Source of the DNA: Variovorax guangxiensis
GTDB taxonomy: Bacteria; Pseudomonadota; Gammaproteobacteria; Burkholderiales; Burkholderiaceae_C
NCBI RefSeq assembly: GCF_003952165.1
Contig: NZ_RXFT01000010.1
Span: 124,001 to 188,000, forward strand
Direction of reading: 5' to 3'
Length of the DNA stretch: 64,000 bases
A program made the position numbers and the translations under genes. The notes beneath the pieces were generated by a model, which was not told the DNA's origin, ran no database searches, and saw only the letters and a program-made list of their open reading frames with translations. Below, piece by piece: positions 1 to 7,378 of this stretch (within the stretch, counting starts at the first letter, position 1; every line of letters begins with the position of its first letter).

Positions 1-391
1 TGCGGTCGATCAGGTAGCCCTGCACCGCGCCTTCGGAATACACGCCCTTGCGCCACAGCTTGGCGTCGCCGCCGCTGTTCTTGTAGAAGTCGGCGTGCAG
101 CAGGCTCCAGTGGTGGGCCATGAAGGTGGCGTCGCCGTTGGCGATGGCCAGGTGCTCGGTGGCGGGCTCCAGGTCCTTCATGGGCTCCACGGTGTAGCCG
201 AGCTTCTCGAGCGCGCGCATCACCAGCAACGTCTGGAAGGCTTCCTCGGCGAGCGAGCTCTTCAGCGGCTGTACCTTGATGCCCTTGCCGGGCAGGTCGG
301 CGGAGGCCTGGGCGGCCACGCCCGAGGCCACGAAGGCGAGGGCGAGCAGACCGCGTGCGATGAATCGGGTCTTCCGGTTGATGAAGTTCAT
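1..391 (-). CDS. proX: Glycine betaine/proline ABC transporter substrate-binding protein ProX (partial, C-terminus off window)
   Basis: Periplasmic ligand receptor of an osmoprotectant importer. Only the first 130 or so residues are in the window; the gene runs off the left edge. The start at 391 follows GGAG at suitable spacing. It encodes a signal peptide with a basic N-terminus, a hydrophobic core near residues 9-22 and a VAAQA/SA cleavage region, then a mature OpuAC-type start (ADLPGKGIKVQPLKSS). The segment NGDATFMAHHWSLLHADFYK resembles the aromatic ligand-binding region of ProX proteins. It is last in a proV-proW-proX order with 17 nt to proW. The exact ligand (betaine, proline, carnitine, choline) cannot be read from this fragment. 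Confidence 0.9.
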   Translation of the reverse strand, partial: MNFINRKTRFIARGLLALAFVASGVAAQASADLPGKGIKVQPLKSSLAEEAFQTLLVMRALEKLGYTVEPMKDLEPATEHLAIANGDATFMAHHWSLLHADFYKNSGGDAKLWRKGVYSEGAVQGYLIDR

Positions 392-408
392 GTGGCGGGC
401 TCCTTCGT

Positions 409-1587
409 TCATCGCACCTGTGCCGACAGGGCGGGAGCGGGCTCGGCATCGGTGCGGGCCGGTGCCACTGCACGCTGCAGCAGGCGCAGCGCTAGGCCCA
501 CCGGCCCGGTGTGCCACCAGCGGCGACCGGCGCTGCGGCGCGACTTGCCCATGGCCTGCGTCAGGCGGTCCAGCGAGATCGCCAGCAGCACGATGCCCAG
601 GCCGCCCACGGTCGCCAGGCCCATGTCGAGCCGGCCGATGCCGCGCAGCACCATCTGGCCGAGGCCGCCCACGGCGATCATCGAGGCGATGACCACCATC
701 GACAGCGACAGCATCAGCGCCTGGTTGATGCCCGCCATGATCGACGGCATGGCCAGCGGCAGCTGCACCTTCACCAGCATCTGCCACGGCGAGGCGCCGT
801 AGGCGCGCGCGGCCTCGATCAGGTCGGGGCGCACCTGGCGCAGGCCGAGGTTGGTCAGGCGCACCAGCGGCGCCAGCGCGAAGACGATGGTGACGATCAC
901 GCCCGGCACGTTGCCGATGCCGAACAGCATCACGACCGGCACCAGGTACACGAAGGCCGGCGTGGTCTGCATGGCGTCGAGCACCGGGCGCATCACGCGC
1001 TGCGCGCGGTCGCTGCTGGCCAGCAGCACGCCCAGCGGCAGGCCCACGGCCATGCAGAACACCAGCGAGGTCAGCACCAGCGACAGCGTCACCATCGCCT
1101 CGGGCCAGATGCCCAGCATGGCCACCAGCAGCAGCGCCACCGTGGTGCCGATGGCCAGCGCGCGGCCGGCGAACTGCCAGGCCAGCAGGCCGATGAGCGC
1201 GATCATCGCCAGCGTGGGCAGGCCGGTGAGCAGGCCCTGGATCCAGTTCAGCGTGCCGTCGATGGGCAGGCGCACGGTCTGGAAGAAGGGGCGGAAGTGC
1301 TCGACCACCCAGCCCAGGCCGCTGTTGATCCAGGATTCGACGGGCAGCGAGCCATCCCACAGGCGGTGCAGCTGCAGGCCGCCGGCGGCATCGGCGTTGC
1401 CGGCGAGCTGATGGGCGCCATCGAGCGGCGCGGGAGCGTCGAGCCAGGCGCTGGTTGCGGAGCTGTCGGGCGCTGCCAACAGGGCTTCCCACGGGTCGAT
1501 CGGCGTGGGCGCAGGGGTAGGCGTCGCGAGCGCGGTCGATGCGTCGTTCAGCGGCGCGAGTTCGGAGGGCAGTGCGGTGTCGTTCAT
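409..1587 (-). CDS. proW: Glycine betaine/proline ABC transporter permease ProW
   Basis: Inner-membrane permease of the osmoprotectant importer, 392 aa. About 95 hydrophilic N-terminal residues precede the first membrane helix, as in ProW proteins. A BPD_transp_1 domain follows (roughly residues 150-340), with the EAA-type loop for ATPase contact in the segment LIEAARAYGASPWQMLVKVQLP. The start at 1587 has AAGGAA upstream. Stop and start spacings to proV (21 nt) and proX (17 nt) indicate one operon. The long N-terminus is rich in Ala, Pro and Thr and is probably poorly conserved. Confidence 0.95.
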   Translation of the reverse strand: MNDTALPSELAPLNDASTALATPTPAPTPIDPWEALLAAPDSSATSAWLDAPAPLDGAHQLAGNADAAGGLQLHRLWDGSLPVESWINSGLGWVVEHFRPFFQTVRLPIDGTLNWIQGLLTGLPTLAMIALIGLLAWQFAGRALAIGTTVALLLVAMLGIWPEAMVTLSLVLTSLVFCMAVGLPLGVLLASSDRAQRVMRPVLDAMQTTPAFVYLVPVVMLFGIGNVPGVIVTIVFALAPLVRLTNLGLRQVRPDLIEAARAYGASPWQMLVKVQLPLAMPSIMAGINQALMLSLSMVVIASMIAVGGLGQMVLRGIGRLDMGLATVGGLGIVLLAISLDRLTQAMGKSRRSAGRRWWHTGPVGLALRLLQRAVAPARTDAEPAPALSAQVR

Positions 1588-1608
1588 CTGTTGTTCCTTC
1601 GAGTTCGT

Positions 1609-2871
1609 TCAGGCGGCGTTGGCTGAGACAACGGCGGCCACGGGTTGCTGCGGCTGGTGTGCCGGGTCGATGGGCGGCGTGTCGCGGTCGAGGAACTTCA
1701 GCAGCGTCGTCTTGCTGATCGCGCCGCAGAAGCGGCCGTCGGCCGCCACCACCGGCATCGCGCACGGCGCCTGGGCCACCTGGCCGAAGAGGCCGGCCAC
1801 GGGCGCATCGGCGTCGATCGTGCCGAGGTCGTTCAGGAAGGCGTGGCGCAGGCCCAGCGGGCCGGAATGACCGTCGAGCGCGGCGCGCAGGGTGTCGGCC
1901 GACACGGTGCCCAGGTAGCGCCTGTTCGGGCTGGTCACGTAGGCGAAGTCGCGGTCCTGGTCTTCCAGCTGCTTGAGCGCCGCGCGCGCGCCGCGCTCGG
2001 GGTGCTCGCAGACCACGGTGAGCTGCTTGCGCGCGATGTCGCCGGCCTTGAACACGGCCGCCGCGTCCACGCCGCGCACGAAGCTGCGCACGTAGTCGTT
2101 GGCGGGGCTGCGCAGGATCTCGTCGGGCGTGCCGACCTGGATCACCTGGCCGTCCTTCATGATCGCGATGCGGTCGCCGATGCGCATCGCCTCGTCGAGG
2201 TCGTGCGAGATGAAGACGATGGTGCGGCGCTGCTCCTGCTGCAGGCGCAGCAGTTCCGACTGCATCTCGGTGCGGATGATCGGGTCGAGCGCCGAGAAGG
2301 CCTCGTCCATCAGCAGGATCGACGGATCGGAGGCCAGCGCGCGCGCCAGACCCACGCGCTGCTGCATGCCGCCGGAGAGCTCGTCGGGGTAGCTGTCGCC
2401 CCAGCCCGCCAGGCCCACCTGCGCGAGCGCCTTGTCGGCCTGCGCGAGGCGCTCCTTCTTGCCGGTGCCCGAGAGCTCGAGTCCGAAGGCGGTGTTCTCG
2501 CGCACCGTCATGTGCGGCATCAGCGCGAACGACTGGAACACCATGCTGATGTCCTTGCGGCGCAGTGCGCGAAGCCGCGCGTCGGAATGCTCGTTGATGT
2601 CGGCGCCGTCGATCACGATGCGCCCGGCGGTCGGCTCGATCAGCCGGTTCAGCAGGCGCACCAGCGTCGACTTGCCCGAGCCCGAGAGGCCCATGATGAC
2701 GAAGATTTCTCCGGCCTGGATCTCGAAGGTGGCGTCGAACACGCCGATCGACTGGCCGGTGCGCGCCAGGATCTCCTTCTTCGAAAGTCCTTGCCGGACC
2801 AGCTCCAGTGCTTGTTCGGGCTCGTCGCCGAACACCTTGAAGACATGGTCGATGAGAATTCCTTTGGCCAT
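1609..2871 (-). CDS. proV: Glycine betaine/proline ABC transporter ATP-binding protein ProV
   Basis: ATPase of the ProU/OpuA-type importer, 420 aa. Walker A GLSGSGKST lies at residues 61-69. The ABC signature is LSGGMQQRVGLARAL and Walker B is ILLMDEAFSALDP. The last 130 residues form a CBS-pair region, which in OpuA-type ATPases senses ionic strength. The N-terminal extension before the ABC core (MAKGILIDHVFKVFG) is typical of ProV rather than of a generic ABC ATPase. AAGGAGAG precedes the start codon. It is first gene of proVWX and is preceded by a long structured leader. Confidence 0.95.
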   Translation of the reverse strand: MAKGILIDHVFKVFGDEPEQALELVRQGLSKKEILARTGQSIGVFDATFEIQAGEIFVIMGLSGSGKSTLVRLLNRLIEPTAGRIVIDGADINEHSDARLRALRRKDISMVFQSFALMPHMTVRENTAFGLELSGTGKKERLAQADKALAQVGLAGWGDSYPDELSGGMQQRVGLARALASDPSILLMDEAFSALDPIIRTEMQSELLRLQQEQRRTIVFISHDLDEAMRIGDRIAIMKDGQVIQVGTPDEILRSPANDYVRSFVRGVDAAAVFKAGDIARKQLTVVCEHPERGARAALKQLEDQDRDFAYVTSPNRRYLGTVSADTLRAALDGHSGPLGLRHAFLNDLGTIDADAPVAGLFGQVAQAPCAMPVVAADGRFCGAISKTTLLKFLDRDTPPIDPAHQPQQPVAAVVSANAA

Positions 2872-3215
2872 ACGTCGGGGCTCTCCTTGGGTGAAGGGTT
2901 GACTGTGGGGTGGCCGTCCCGAAGGAGCGGCGCAGCCACGTCCCGGCCCATCGCATCGATGGACGGCCGGCAGGCACTGAAGACGACAGGGCGACGAAGC
3001 CAGTGCCCGCCGGATGCTTCATTCGCAGCGCGGCGGGCCTGGTCGAGGGGCGCCGGCTGGAAGAGCGTGACGTGGCAATGGGACCGGAAAGATCCGGTCG
3101 GTTTGCCGGGCAGCGCCCGGCGGGAGCACCTTGCACCGCGACGGGATTCGGAGATCCGCGAGTAGTGAAGGCTTGACCAACGCCGTCATCATCATGACTT
3201 GTTGGTCGTCAGAAG
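2872..3215 (-). promoter_or_regulatory. Structured 5' leader of proVWX, about 340 nt
   Basis: This stretch holds no convincing gene. Read on the minus strand from the predicted start near 3215 it contains consecutive inverted repeats. GACCAAC 3175-3181 pairs with GTTGGTC 3201-3207, with GTCAT/ATGAC (3185-3189, 3194-3198) nested inside. GCCGGGC 3105-3111 pairs with GCCCGGC 3115-3121. GACCGGA 3082-3088 pairs with TCCGGTC 3093-3099. A 13-bp stem joins 2967-2979 to 3001-3013, with one G-U pair. A 58-codon AUG-initiated frame (3195 down to 3019) exists but has no ribosome site. Such a long folded leader before an osmoprotectant operon suggests RNA-level control; no known riboswitch class is recognised. 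Confidence 0.5.
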
Positions 3216-3221
3216 CTATCG

Positions 3222-3250
3222 ATTATAACTTTTCGACATGATGCGGTCAA
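3222..3250 (-). promoter_or_regulatory. Sigma70-type promoter of proVWX
   Basis: On the minus strand TTGACC (3250-3245) and a consensus TATAAT (3227-3222) are separated by exactly 17 nt. Transcription would start near 3214-3216. The local sequence is clearly more AT-rich than its surroundings. It is one of the best sigma70-like promoters seen by eye in the window. Confidence 0.75.
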
Positions 3251-3299
3251 CCTTGGAGGCGATGCGGCGCCGTCGGAGGCGATGCAATGACCACGTCAG

Positions 3300-3316
3300 A
3301 TGAGAGCCACTCTCAT
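3300..3316. promoter_or_regulatory. Fur-box-like palindrome upstream of fumC
   Basis: ATGAGAG-CCA-CTCTCAT is a perfect 7-3-7 inverted repeat. Its core matches the commonly seen Fur-box form TGAGAATCATTCTCA at 12 of 15 positions. It lies 67-83 nt before the fumC start at 3383, where an operator for the iron-independent fumarase would be expected. A possible -10 (GATACT) is at 3323-3328. The Fur assignment is an inference from motif shape and gene identity. Confidence 0.5.
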
Positions 3317-3382
3317 TGGGGCGATACTGCGAAGGCGCCGGCAAGCGGCGCGACTTTTCATGATCCTGCGGAGCTTTTTCTC

Positions 3383-4780
3383 ATGACGACTTCCCCCAAG
3401 ACCCGTGCCGAGCGCGATACCTTCGGACCGATCGACGTGCCGGCCGACAAGCTATGGGGCGCGCAGACCCAGCGCTCGCTGCAGAACTTCGACATCTCCG
3501 GCGAGCAGCAGCCGCGCGAGATCATCAAGGCGCTGGCCCAGGTCAAGCGCGCTTCCGCCGTGGTCAACCACGCGCTGGGCCTGCAGGACGAGAAGAAGAC
3601 GAACGCCATCGTGGCCGCGGCCGACGAAGTCATCGCCGGCAAGCACCCGGGCGAGTTCCCGCTGGTGGTCTGGCAGACCGGCTCGGGCACGCAGACCAAC
3701 ATGAACGTCAACGAGGTGCTGGCCAACCGCGCCAGCGAGATCCTCGGCGGCGAGCGCGGCGAAGGCCGCCTCGTTCACCCCAACGACGACGTGAACCGCA
3801 GCCAGTCGAGCAACGACGTGTTCCCCACGGCGATGCACGTGGCGGCCGTCGAGGCCATCACCCACAAGCTGCTGCCGGCCATCGCCAAGCTGCGCGGCAC
3901 GCTGGAACAGAAGTCCAAGGACTTCGCCGACATCGTGAAGATCGGCCGCACCCACCTGCAGGACGCCACGCCGCTCACGCTGGGCCAGGAGTTCTCGGGC
4001 TACGTGGCGCAGCTCGCGCACGGCGAGGCGCACGTGCGCGCCGCGCTGCCGCACCTGTGCGAACTGGCGCTGGGCGGCACGGCCGTCGGCACCGGCCTCA
4101 ATGCGCCCAAGGGCTATGCGGAACAGGTGGCGGCCGAGCTGGCGAAGCTCACCGGCCTGCCTTTCGTGACCGCGCCCAACAAGTTCGAGGCCATGGCCAG
4201 CGTCGATGCGCTGGTGCATGCGCACGGCGCGCTGAAGACGCTGGCCGCCAGCATGAACAAGATCGCCAACGACGTGCGCTGGCTCGCCAGCGGCCCGCGC
4301 AGCGGCATCGGCGAACTGAGCATTCCCGAGAACGAACCCGGCTCGTCGATCATGCCGGGCAAGGTCAACCCGACGCAGAGCGAGGCCGTGACGATGCTGG
4401 CCGCGCAGGTGTTCGGCAACGACGTGGCCATCAACATCGGCGGCGCCTCGGGGAACTTCGAGCTGAACGTGTTCCGTCCGATGGTTGCGCACAACTTCCT
4501 GCAGAGCGTGCGCCTGCTGGCCGACGGTATGGTGAGCTTCAACGACCACTGCGCCGTGGGCATCGAGCCCAACCGCGAGCGCATCACCGAGCTGGTGCAG
4601 CGTTCGCTGATGCTGGTGACGGCGCTCAACACCCACATCGGCTACGACAAGGCCGCCTTCATCGCCAAGAAGGCGCACAAGGAGGGCACCAGCCTGCGCG
4701 AGGCGGCGATCGCGTCGGGCCACCTGACGGCCGAGCAGTTCGACCAGTGGGTGGTGCCGGAGAACATGACCGGCCGCTGA
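3383..4780 (+). CDS. fumC: Class II (iron-independent) fumarate hydratase FumC
   Basis: Converts fumarate to L-malate in the TCA cycle; cytoplasmic homotetramer. The 465-aa product has the usual FumC length. The fumarase/aspartase signature GSSIMPGKVN starts at residue 320 and the substrate-site motifs SGTQTNMNVNEV and GRTHLQDATPL are present. The start at 3383 has GGAG ten nt upstream and gives the family N-terminus (MTTSPKTRAERDTFGPIDVP). An in-frame ATG at 3287 would add 32 non-conserved residues and place the Fur-like palindrome inside the gene, so it is rejected. FumC needs no Fe-S cluster, which fits iron-responsive control. Confidence 0.97.
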   Translation: MTTSPKTRAERDTFGPIDVPADKLWGAQTQRSLQNFDISGEQQPREIIKALAQVKRASAVVNHALGLQDEKKTNAIVAAADEVIAGKHPGEFPLVVWQTGSGTQTNMNVNEVLANRASEILGGERGEGRLVHPNDDVNRSQSSNDVFPTAMHVAAVEAITHKLLPAIAKLRGTLEQKSKDFADIVKIGRTHLQDATPLTLGQEFSGYVAQLAHGEAHVRAALPHLCELALGGTAVGTGLNAPKGYAEQVAAELAKLTGLPFVTAPNKFEAMASVDALVHAHGALKTLAASMNKIANDVRWLASGPRSGIGELSIPENEPGSSIMPGKVNPTQSEAVTMLAAQVFGNDVAINIGGASGNFELNVFRPMVAHNFLQSVRLLADGMVSFNDHCAVGIEPNRERITELVQRSLMLVTALNTHIGYDKAAFIAKKAHKEGTSLREAAIASGHLTAEQFDQWVVPENMTGR

Positions 4781-4820
4781 TCCGCCATTGGGCCGGTCTT
4801 TCGTGGGGGCCGCCGCGCAC

Positions 4821-4893
4821 GGCCGCCCGAAGCGGCCGGCCCGCCCCCGGTAGGGGGTTGGCGAAGCGACACGAAGTGCGCGCAGCCTGGGGG
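4821..4893 (-). repeat. Intergenic repeat copy B with hairpin (related to 52246-52330)
   Basis: Read on the minus strand from 4893, the sequence CCCCCAGGCT, then CACTTCGTGT, then a C-rich/GGGGGC stem matches in order the element at 52246-52293 on the plus strand. A 6-bp hairpin (GGCCGC 4821-4826, GCGGCC 4832-4837, loop of 5) follows. It lies between the convergent ends of fumC and the NmrA-like gene and may serve as transcription end for either. It is probably one member of a dispersed family. Confidence 0.5.
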
Positions 4894-4900
4894 CGAGCTT

Positions 4901-5518
4901 TTAGTACCCAATGGTGTAGCGCTGGCGGGAATGAGCGGGCTTTTCCAGCTCGTCGATGAACGCGATCGCGTAGTCCGCGAAGCTGATCCAGCTGCGGCCT
5001 TCGGCGCTCACGAGCAGGTCGTCCTTGCCCAGGCGGAACTTGCCGGTGCGCTCGCCTTCGACGAATTCGGCGGAGGGCGAGAGGAAGGTCCAGTCCAGAT
5101 CCTTCTCGTTGCGCAGCGTGTCGAGGAATACGCCGCCGGCCGATGCTTCGGCACGGTACGCGTCGGGGAAGTTCGGCGTGTCGATGACCTTCAGCCCGGG
5201 CGCCGCGAACAGGCTGCCCGCGCCGCCGACCACCAGCAGGCGCTTCACCCCGGCGCGCTTCGTCGGCTCGATGATGGCCGCGGGCGGCACGGTGGCGAAA
5301 TGCGCGGCGCTGAACACGGCGTCGTGGTCGGCCAGGGCCTTCTCCAGCGCAGCGCCGTCGAGCACGTCGAGGTCGACGGCCTTCACGTTGGCGCGGCCCG
5401 CCAGCTTGGCGCTGGCCTTGCGGGCGATGGCGGTGACGGTATGGCCGCGGCGCAGGGCCTCTTCGAGAAGCTGGCTGCCGGCGCGTCCGGTGGCGCCGAT
5501 GATGGCGATGTGGCTCAT
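4901..5518 (-). CDS. NmrA-like NAD(P)-binding oxidoreductase (atypical SDR)
   Basis: Single Rossmann-fold protein of 205 aa. The N-terminal dinucleotide motif is GATGRAG (residues 8-14), followed by RRGHTVTAIAR. The family hallmark LLVVGGAGSL is in the middle. No classical YxxxK pair is obvious, as in atypical or NmrA-type SDRs, which act as reductases or redox sensors. The start at 5518 is the first Met before the Rossmann strand. It is divergent from the LysR gene at 5641 with 122 nt between, an arrangement typical of a LysR regulator and its target. Substrate unknown. Confidence 0.8.
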   Translation of the reverse strand: MSHIAIIGATGRAGSQLLEEALRRGHTVTAIARKASAKLAGRANVKAVDLDVLDGAALEKALADHDAVFSAAHFATVPPAAIIEPTKRAGVKRLLVVGGAGSLFAAPGLKVIDTPNFPDAYRAEASAGGVFLDTLRNEKDLDWTFLSPSAEFVEGERTGKFRLGKDDLLVSAEGRSWISFADYAIAFIDELEKPAHSRQRYTIGY

Positions 5519-5640
5519 GGTGACTCCTGTGAAAGATCGGAAGGATCGATAGATCGGGTTGGGATGGAGCGAATCTTAGGTTTCTGGTTTCGAAAAAAAT
5601 ACCTCGATTTGCGCGCTTGTTTATTCCTAAAATCGTTCGA

Positions 5641-6573
5641 ATGGATCGATTGAATGCAATGCGCGTGTTCGTCACCGTGGTCGATTCGGGCAGTCTTTCG
5701 GCCGCTGCCGACAAGCTCGACATGTCCCGCCCGGTCGTCACGCGCTATGTCGCCGAACTGGAGCAATGGACCGGCGCGCGCCTGCTGCACCGCACGACGC
5801 GCCGCCTGAGCCTCACGGCCGCCGGGGAGGAACTGCTGCCCCGCTGCCGCCAGGTGCTGGAGCTCACGGGCGACATGCAGTCCGCGGTGCGGCATCCGGC
5901 GGAGGCGCCGCGCGGACAGCTTCGCATCACCGCCAGCACTTCGTTCGCGCAGGCCCAGTTGGCCGATGCGATGGCCGACTACGTGCGGGTCTATCCGGGC
6001 GTAGCGGTCGACCTGGTGCTGCTGGATCGGGCGGTGAATCTGGTCGACGAGCGCATCGATCTCGCGATCCGCGTGGCGGCGGAGATCGACCCGAACCTGA
6101 TCGCGCGACGGCTCACCAATTGCCGCTCGGTGGTGTGTGCTTCACCGGCCTATCTGAAGGAGCACGGCAGGCCGTCGAGCGTGGAAGAGCTGGCGCAGCG
6201 CAATTGCCTCACGCACTCGTACTTCGGGCGCAGCCTGTGGAATTTCACGCGCAAGGAAAGCGGGGAGCCGGTCTCGGTGGCCGTCGGCGGCAATGTGTCG
6301 ACCAACGATGCCGCGAGCCTGATGCACCTGGCGAGGGCAGGGGCCGGCATCGCGATGCTGCCGACATATCTGACATGCCAGCTGCTGCAGTCCGGCGAAC
6401 TGGTGCGGCTCTTCGGGGATTTCGAGCCGCAGGTGGTGGGCATGTACGCGGTCTACGCCTCGCGCAAGCACATGCCGGCCACGCTGCGCACGATGCTCGA
6501 CTTTCTTGCCGAGCGCTTCACGGACCCGCCCGCCTGGGACATTGCATCGCAGGCAGGCCAGGGCCGGGGCTAG
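5641..6573 (+). CDS. LysR family transcriptional regulator
   Basis: DNA-binding regulator of 310 aa. The N-terminal winged HTH (residues 1-60, MDRLNAMRVFVTVVDSGSLS) is followed by a LysR substrate-binding domain (about 88-295). Features match the CrgA/AaeR-like group (HRTTRRLSLTAAGEELL; FLAERF at the C-terminus). The Met at 5641 was chosen because it gives the family N-terminus MDRLNAM; an upstream in-frame Met at 5617 is AT-rich leader. It probably regulates the divergent oxidoreductase at 4901-5518 and itself. Confidence 0.9.
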   Translation: MDRLNAMRVFVTVVDSGSLSAAADKLDMSRPVVTRYVAELEQWTGARLLHRTTRRLSLTAAGEELLPRCRQVLELTGDMQSAVRHPAEAPRGQLRITASTSFAQAQLADAMADYVRVYPGVAVDLVLLDRAVNLVDERIDLAIRVAAEIDPNLIARRLTNCRSVVCASPAYLKEHGRPSSVEELAQRNCLTHSYFGRSLWNFTRKESGEPVSVAVGGNVSTNDAASLMHLARAGAGIAMLPTYLTCQLLQSGELVRLFGDFEPQVVGMYAVYASRKHMPATLRTMLDFLAERFTDPPAWDIASQAGQGRG

Positions 6574-6579
6574 AAGAGG

Positions 6580-7215
6580 TCAGTGCGAGTCTGCCGGCGG
6601 ATGGGCGGGCGCCATCAACCGGTCGGTGTAGGCGATGGCCATTGCCGAGAACAGGAACGCGATGTGGATCACGGTCTGCGCGATCAGCACGCGGTCGGTG
6701 TAGTTGTCGGCGTTGATGAAGGTCTTCAGCAGGTGGATCGAACTGATGCCGATGATGGCCGTGGCCAGCTTCACCTTGAGCACCGAGGCGTTCACGTGGC
6801 TCAGCCACTCGGGCTGGTCGCGGTGGCCTTCGAGGTCCATGCGGCTCACGAAGGTCTCGTAGCCGCCCACGATCACCATGATGAGCAGGTTGGAGATCAT
6901 CACCACGTCGATGAGCGCGAGCACCACGAGCATGATGACCGTCTCGTTCAGCGTACCCACGGGCGCCGTGGTCTTGTAGCCGATGCTGGTGATCAGCGCC
7001 TGCAGCGCGTCCTTGGAGCCGAAGGCGGCCTCCACCAGGTGCAGCAGCTCGACCAGGAAGTGCACCACGTACACGGCCTGCGCCACGATCAGGCCCAGGT
7101 ACAGCGGCAGCTGCAGCCAGCGGCTCGCGAAGATCAGCTTGGGCAGGGGTCGAAGCGGCGAACCACGGCGTGGTACGGGCTGGTTCCGGGTGTCGAAAGG
7201 GTCGGGAGCAGACAT
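6580..7215 (-). CDS. YqhA family (UPF0114/TIGR00645) inner-membrane protein
   Basis: Membrane protein of 211 aa with four predicted helices: about residues 31-55 (LQLPLYLGLIVAQAVYVVHF), 80-105, 125-145 and 170-190. The segment KLIFASRWLQLPLYLGL is the recognisable UPF0114 start. The family has no established biochemical function. About 30 polar residues precede the first helix. It lies convergent with the LysR gene, only 6 nt from its stop, and is divergent from acs. Confidence 0.85.
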   Translation of the reverse strand: MSAPDPFDTRNQPVPRRGSPLRPLPKLIFASRWLQLPLYLGLIVAQAVYVVHFLVELLHLVEAAFGSKDALQALITSIGYKTTAPVGTLNETVIMLVVLALIDVVMISNLLIMVIVGGYETFVSRMDLEGHRDQPEWLSHVNASVLKVKLATAIIGISSIHLLKTFINADNYTDRVLIAQTVIHIAFLFSAMAIAYTDRLMAPAHPPADSH

Positions 7216-7378
7216 CTGCAGTGCGGTTGTGGAGGACCGGGAATTCTAGGGGCGTCCCGGTGACGCACTCGTGATAACCCCGAGAGGGCCATCGAACAGG
7301 CTCTAACATGGCATCCGTCAGTGACCCGTAAGTGGGTCCGCCGACATTACGGCCGCACCCATCCTGGAGACAAAGAGC

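Noticed and set aside
2910..3176. Plus-strand open frame of 88 codons in the proV-fumC gap
   Set aside because: Starts inside the proV leader, low-complexity Arg/Gly-rich translation, no family and no ribosome site.
3019..3195. 58-codon AUG frame in the proVWX leader (minus strand)
   Set aside because: No ribosome site, composition not gene-like and overlaps stem-forming repeats; kept only as a possible leader peptide.
3287..3382. Upstream in-frame ATG for fumC
   Set aside because: Adds 32 residues without family similarity, has no ribosome site and would contain the Fur-like palindrome; ATG 3383 has GGAG and the family N-terminus.
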